A stretch of DNA of 64,000 nucleotides from assembly GCF_029227915.1 (NCBI RefSeq), contig NC_079885.1, positions 6,076,001 to 6,140,000 on the forward strand, read 5' to 3'. The translations under genes and the position numbers were made by a program. Position 1 is the stretch's first letter. Every line of letters starts with the position of its first letter. Shown here piece after piece: positions 58,700-64,000 of the stretch. A model generated the notes under the pieces. The model was not told the DNA's origin, ran no database searches, and worked only from the letters and a program-made list of their open reading frames with translations. This DNA is from Hydractinia symbiolongicarpus. Taxonomy: Eukaryota > Cnidaria > Hydrozoa > Anthoathecata > Hydractiniidae.

Positions 58700-60087
58700 G
58701 TAAGTCAAGTCCTTATTTACATGTAAAATAAATTATGGAAAGTTGAATGACGATTGATAATGACAACACTAACAATTGATCATGAAAATCATTACTTGAG
58801 GTTACTGTAGAGGAAACAATTTTTTTTTAGGTTTTTTGCAAAAAATTCATGACATATAGAAAAAAAAATTCTCTTTCGAATGACATATTTTATATTCCAT
58901 GAAAATATTTGGAGCATCCCTTTTTTCTGGAAAAATCCTTTTCAGAGGTGTTATATCCTTCACACCTTCGAGAAAATATGTGCAAAAAGAGTTGAGCATA
59001 TTTTTGTAAACATTATGCATGATATGAAACTACCGTAAAAAAATATATGCATAATATTTTTTAGATAGTTTACTTTCATCATCGATATATACATATAGAT
59101 GTTGTCGTATAAAAAGTCATTAAAAGAAATCAAAGATAAGGAATATGCATAAGCTTTCTCTTGTAACCCTGACTTTTGTCTGTTAATAATTCTAAACGCG
59201 TGCACGCATGTTCAGCATAAAGAAAAAGTTCACACTTCCATCATCTTTCTGCATACTCAGCTTACACATTTTCATAACACCTACGAAAATCAAGCTGAAT
59301 AAATTATGCACAAAAGGTTCCTTGATTTTTTTGTATAAATTACTGATTAGCGAATTATGACGATAGAAAGGAGATAAAATGCATTTTTTTGAATGATTAT
59401 ATATAATTACAAATAATTTCATAGCGACGTTGTTACCAAAAAAACCCGGGAACCTTTTTGAATTTAATTTATGCTGAATGTAATAGTGCAAAAATGAGAA
59501 GTCTGCGACAACGCGTTCGGAAAAAGAAGCCATTTTAAAATGTATGGTGAAAAAAAAATGGTGTGTGTTTAATTCATTATATTTTCTTTTTGAAAAATTA
59601 ACATCTCACGAAAATAACACCATCAAAAAAGTCTTTCATCAAACATTCAGAAACAAAAAAAAATAAAAAAAAAAATATAAAAGTATTGATAAATTATAAG
59701 AGTTAAATTAAAATTGAAAAATAAATAAAATAAATTAAGTACAAATTAAAAAAATAATAAGTAACGGAATTTTATTTTCAGTAACAAAATTCATGTTTCG
59801 TTCAAGTGTTGTTAGCATTGTAACGTTAAAAATCGTTATCCGCTGTGGGTAATCTTTCTGTAACTTAATTTTCATTATAATTGTTTGTTCAACAAGTATA
59901 GTTACAAAGTTTAACTAACAACTTCACTCACAATTTTTCATACATGGGTTTAAATTCCTGGTTGTGAACTTCGATGAAACAGTCTTTAGATGCTCAGATG
60001 CCAAATCAATAGCCTCCGTTTAGTGTATGGGGGTAAAAGAAATCTGTTCTTACTTTTGCTTCGCAAAAATTCAATTTTTTAAGATGG
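58700..60087. other. Intron or intergenic, nothing recognised
   Basis: AT-rich with A-runs at 59655-59760. No exon continuing the upstream gene can be supported. Confidence 0.45.
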
Positions 60088-60479
60088 TATGGTGGTTTAA
60101 GGTGAAGGGTCTCTTTAAGAGACAAGAGAGGAGTTGAACGTCCTCCACCATACCTTAGTTTAAAGGGGCGATTGTGAAAGTCCCAAGAAATGCCACATAG
60201 TTATGGTGTCACTTTAAAAAACAGCCAGTCCGGTCTGTGAACGTTTGGCGCTAGGAAGGGCATCCAGCTGTAAAACAATGCCAAAACTCTTTAGTAATGG
60301 CCGTAAGAATAGTTGATCAGACAAACTGCGTAAACGGGCTGGAACTCTAAGAAGTGAAGGTGTCGCGCACGGTAGGACAGATGTCAGGTGTGAGCATCGT
60401 CAGACCGTTACCCAGCCATCACATCACAAGGTAGATAAATGTTGGTACTCTGAGAGGTAGAGCAGGTGAAGTAGTTGAA

Positions 60480-61204
60480 ATGTTAGAACGTAGATCTGTT
60501 GATATGTGTTGTGTTCAGGAAGTCAGGTGGAGAGGAGCTTCAGTGAGATTTGTGGAAGGTAGGAGGGCAAGGTATAAGCTTTTTTGGATTGGTAATAGTG
60601 ATGGATATGGAGGAGTTGGCATATTCGTTGCAGAGAAGTGGGTAGAAAAAGTAATAGATGTTATGCGTGTTAATAGTCGTATTATAGTGATAAAGTTTTT
60701 GATAGGTAATAGGATTGTCACTTTTCTGTCAGTTTATGCTCCACAGTGTGGACTTAGTGAGGAAGATAAAGATAAGTTTTATGATGAGTTAATAGCAGTC
60801 ACATCAAAGTTTGGAGACACTGAACTTGTCATGGTGAGCAGCGATTTTATGGTCATGTTGGGAAGTCATCTGAAGGTTATAGAGGTGTGAATAGAGGCTA
60901 TGGATTTGGGGACAGAAATAAGGAAGGGGAGAGATTGCTTGAGTTTGGAATGGCAACGGACATGGTGGTTTGCAACACATCATTCAGTAAGAGACAGAGT
61001 AGGCTGATAACATATGAGTCAGGTGATTGTAAGACACAGATAGATTACTTCCTGGTTAGGAAGTCAGACAAGAAAGTGGTGAAGGACGTGAAAATTATAT
61101 CAGGGGAAGTGTGTGTTTCCCAGCATAGGTTTCTGGTTTGTGATATTATCTTGAAGAGTGTTAAAGAAGCCAAGGGAAAGTACAGGCCCCGTCGAAAAGT
61201 CTGG
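60480..61204 (+). pseudogene. LINE endonuclease domain (copy C)
   Basis: Two frames, 60480-60890 and 60887-61207, together cover an exonuclease/endonuclease/phosphatase-type domain that nicks target DNA to prime reverse transcription. Visible landmarks: VDMCCVQEVRW (catalytic Glu), the GYGGVGIFV block, SVYAPQCG, and YESGDCKTQIDYFLV near the end (catalytic Asp region) with SQHRFLVCD containing the terminal His. Upstream in-frame sequence (NVGTLRGRAGEVVEM, from ~60440) belongs to the same domain, so the real start lies further 5'. The domain is broken by a one-base deletion and followed by a stop. Confidence 0.8.
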
Positions 61205-61207
61205 TAG

Positions 61208-62980
61208 GTGAAGGAAGAGATTGTAGCAAGACAATTTAGTGCAAAAGTTCAGCAGTTAGCCCACAATGGTCAATGTGATAGTGACAATGTTGAAAGTACT
61301 TGGACTACTTTGAAGGATTGTCTTCTAGAAGCTTCTGATGATATCTGTGGGTGGACGAAAGAACCAGCTAGACATAGACAGACCTGGTGGTGGAATAATG
61401 AGGTTGACCAGTGTATAAAGGGAAAGAGGAAACTTTGGAAAGAGTGGAAGTCAGGTGGTAGTAAAAATATTTACTTAGAAGCTAAGTGTCGTGCTAGTAC
61501 AGCAGTGTATAAGGCAAAATCAGAAGCAGAGAGAAACAGATTTGCAGATGTGTTAAGAAGAGAAGAGCAGCGCAATGAGGTATTCAAGATAGCAAAGCAA
61601 ATGAAGAAGACTAATCAAGATGTTGTAGGTGAGAAGTGTATACGTAATGATGAAGGTGTTTTGGCTAGCACAGAGGAGGTGAAAAGGGTAGCTTGGAAGA
61701 ATCATTATCAGAGGTTGCTTAACACTGAGTTTAATTGGGATGAGGATAATTTGTCTGATGATGTTGTAGAAGGGCCAGCTATGCAGATCAAGACAGAATG
61801 GGTAGTGGAGGCTATTAGGAAATTGAATATTGGCAAGGCTGCAGGAGTATCAGGTATTGTTGCAGAGATGGTAAAAGCATCTGGATATATTGGAGTTGAG
61901 CTTATTACAAGTCTTGCTAACCAGATTATAAAGGATGGTGCTATTCCGAGTGAATGGCAGTCGAGTGTAATAGTGAATTGTTTCAAGGGTAACGCATTAG
62001 GTGATGCATTAGACAGAGGTAACTATAGAGGTTTGAAGTTGGTTGATCAAGTAATGAAACTTATTGAAAGAGTGATTGATAAGTTACTTAGAGAAAGAAT
62101 TGATAAAGATAAGATGCAATTTGGTTTTGTTCCAGGGCGTGGCACTACAGATGCAATATTTTTACTCAGACAGCCTCAGGAAAAGTATTTAGGAAAGAGA
62201 AAGAATCTCTATTTTGCCTTTGTAGATTTAGAGAAAGCTTTTATTAGAGTGCCACGTAAAGTTATTTGGTGGGCTATGAGAAAATTAGGTGTGGATGAGT
62301 GGCTGGTTACGATGGTACAGTCTATGTACAGCAATGCTAGAAGTCGTGTCAGGATTAACGATTCACTTAGTGATGAATTTAGTGTAAATGTTGGTGTACA
62401 TCAGGGTTCTGTACTTAGTCCTTTGTTGTTTGTTCTAGTCTTAGAAGCGCTGTCGATGGAGTTCAGAACAGGTTGTCCATGGGAGTTATTGTATGCAGAT
62501 GATTTGGTACTCATAGCAGAGTCGATGGAAGAATTAGTTAAAAAGTTTGAGAAGTGGAAGAAAGGACTAGAAGAGAAAGGGCTAAAGGTAAACACAGCAA
62601 AGTCTAAAGTCATGATTAGTAGCATTGCAGCCAAGTGTGACTTTGTAGTTGGAAAGTGGCCTTGTGGAGTTCGCAGGAAAGGGGTTGGTAGTAACTCAAT
62701 TTTTTGTCAGACTTGCAAGCATTGGATACATAAGAAGTGCAGTAGTATTAGTGGAAGGTTGAGAGCTGACATTCAGTTTGTATGCAAGCATTGCAAAGGT
62801 GAGATTATAGAGAATGAAGAATTTCCAGCTTTAATGATATACACCAGTGGCTTGTTAGAGATAGTTGAGAACTTCTGTTACTTAGGTGATATGTTGGGCA
62901 GTGAAGAGGGTGTTGGAAGAAGTGTTACTTGCAGGATAGGTTTGGTTGGAAAAAGTTCAGAGAGTTACTTCCTTTCTTGA
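61208..62980 (+). pseudogene. LINE reverse transcriptase with embedded PHD-like finger (copy C)
   Basis: A 590-codon open stretch. After a linker rich in Lys/Glu comes the RT: NYRGLKLVDQVMKLIER, FGFVPGRGTTDAIFLLRQ, FAFVDLEKAF (first catalytic Asp), GVHQGSVLSPLLFVLVLEAL, and YADDLVLIAE (62492-62521, catalytic Asp pair). The RT copies LINE RNA at a nicked target. Immediately after the thumb lies a Cys/His cluster (C-x12-C ... C-x2-C-x4-H-x3-C ... C-x2-C, ~62638-62796), which looks like a degenerate PHD/zinc finger. The frame then runs into the C-terminal domain and is cut by a frameshift near 62935. Confidence 0.88.
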
Positions 62981-63462
62981 CTAGCAGAGTCCTGTCAATT
63001 GAGGTAAAAGGTAGATTGTATGAGGCCTTTGTAAGAAGTGTTATGTTGTATGGTAGTGAGACATGGGCAGTGAAGCAGGAAGATCTTGATCGTTTAGAAA
63101 GGAATGATATGAGAATGGTTAGGTGGATGTGTAACGCCAGTCTGAGAGACAGAAAGAGTTCAGATGAGCTAAGAAGCAGGCTAAATCTCCGTAGAATTGA
63201 AGATGTTATCCAGATAAGAAGATTAAACTGGCTGGGGCACTTGGAAAGAATGGAGGAGGATAATTGGGTAAGAAAGTGTAGAGACTTCATAGTTCCTGGG
63301 GCAAAGCCCAGAGGCAGACCGAGAAAGACTTGGCAGAAGGTTATAAGGACAGACTTGATACAGAGGAAGTTGAGTTTAGATCTAACACAGTCTAGATCAG
63401 ATTGGAAGAGGGTCATTAATATACCCTATCCAACCCATGCTAGCATGGAAAACGAACGTTAA
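62929..63462 (+). pseudogene. LINE C-terminal domain (copy C)
   Basis: This 177-codon frame continues the RT protein after the frameshift: GWKKFRELLPFLTSRVLS, LYEAFVRSVMLYGSETWAVK, MRMVRWMCNASLRDRKSS, NWLGHLERMEEDNWVRKC, KPRGRPRKTWQ and a short tail. It corresponds to the last ~170 residues of the LINE protein and aligns with copy A at 181-752. Its role in the family is unclear; it is conserved across such LINEs. Confidence 0.85.
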
Positions 63463-63475
63463 GCCGAGAATGATG

Positions 63476-63699
63476 ATGGTGGTGTATGCGCACTTACAAT
63501 CTTACAAAATGGCCTGTTATTCTCAGATGGGCGCATCTTTTTGTATGCAAGAATGATTGCTTGCTTCTTATTGATCGTCGTTCTTATCATATTTCATAAT
63601 ATTTACTCAAACGCCCCCACTCAACCTATTCAGCCAACATATTTACCCACCCATACCTACTCACCACCACCCTAATATTATGTACTCACTCGCCCCCAA
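63476..63699. other. Pyrimidine/proline-codon-rich spacer
   Basis: A C-rich, G-poor stretch (CACCCATACC, CTCACCACCACCC, CGCCCCCAAGC) with no gene. Confidence 0.4.
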
Positions 63700-64000
63700 G
63701 CACAGAAACTAATGTTAGTAGTTTGTTTTACAAGTCTTTCAATTTTTCAAAAAGCTCTTTTTGTTTTCAAGATATTCACATTTAAAGAATTTCAGATTTA
63801 ATATGTTGCATGAATTATGATATCATATTTAAGTAAAAGCAAATTTTGATTTTTTCTGTCATCAGTAATTTTAGACCTGTTAAGGGATATGCTTTCAAAC
63901 TTTATCAATGCAAAGATATTATAAAGGTGAATTGATTAACATAAATTTTTTTTGAAAAAATGACACTTGTTTGCTCATCCCAGGCCTCCTAATTTTTTGC
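63700..64000 (-). repeat. Interspersed repeat, copy 2 (runs off the window)
   Basis: Reverse complement of 47493-47800. The match extends to the last base of the window, so the full element length is unknown. Confidence 0.85.

Larger units (their letters stand above)
60088..63475 (+). mobile_element. RTE-like LINE, near full length but inactivated (copy C)
   Basis: A 5' region with GGCGCTAGGAAGGGCATCCAGC (~60250) leads into endonuclease, reverse transcriptase and a C-terminal domain, ending with the CCATGCTAGCATGG hairpin (63435-63448) and a short GATGATG tail. At least three inactivating changes are visible: a one-base loss in the endonuclease (~60850, where copy B has an extra A), an in-frame TAG at 61205 (a Lys codon in copy B), and a frameshift near 62935. 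The exact 5' boundary is estimated from the change in base composition. Confidence 0.85.

Noticed and set aside
59192-59533. Minus-strand 113-codon frame
   Set aside because: AT-rich chance frame without recognisable features.

Overview
The window reads as AT-rich animal nuclear DNA, most probably cnidarian and possibly hydrozoan. The evidence is multi-exon genes with canonical GT-AG introns, several animal-specific gene families, and a dense mix of LINE, SINE, MITE, Tigger, Harbinger and Polinton-like DNA. The cnidarian call is an inference from the repeat families and the style of the genes; no species can be named from sequence alone.

Host genes. Three multi-exon genes could be assembled with every splice phase agreeing. 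(1) An MS4A/CD20-like four-helix membrane protein on + (19856-28004, 4 exons, 316 aa). (2) An SLC35C2-type nucleotide-sugar/triose-phosphate-translocator family transporter on + (35213-42645, 10 exons, 364 aa). (3) A ZNRF1/2-type membrane-anchored RING E3 ligase on - (48619-45924, 5 exons, 343 aa) with a long acidic C-terminal extension. There is also an intronless MFS transporter on - (9365-10723). An unrecognised gene fragment with a frame break lies on + (57764-58699). The genes are not obviously functionally linked.

Repeat landscape, left to right. 135-777 is the 3' end of an RTE-like LINE. 1530-5718 is a decayed coding region for a long coiled-coil protein, carrying an internal inverted duplication and a perfect hairpin. 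6489-6990 is a pogo/Tigger remnant. 11343-14520 is a complex with long (~0.8 kb) inverted arms holding PIF/Harbinger (transposase and MADF) remnants and exons of another transposon protein. Intron 1 of the MS4A-like gene contains two copies of a ~400-bp MITE and a 1.4-kb minisatellite with a 20-bp unit. 29660-33073 is the most distinctive object: a compact, GC-richer, intronless element with ~60-bp terminal inverted repeats, a likely 7-8 bp target duplication and seven small genes or gene remnants, all on -. I interpret it as an internally deleted Polinton-like (virus-derived) element that has lost its polymerase region. 36650-37190 is a tandem repeat. 37355-38480 has two tRNA-derived SINEs. 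49388-51048 is a second, 3'-truncated LINE. 52708-53893 has two more SINE copies. 60088-63475 is a near full-length but inactivated LINE with endonuclease, reverse transcriptase and an embedded PHD-like zinc finger. The right edge carries an inverted copy of a repeat also present in ZNRF intron 3.

Most of the remaining sequence is AT-rich intergenic or intronic DNA in which I see no gene.
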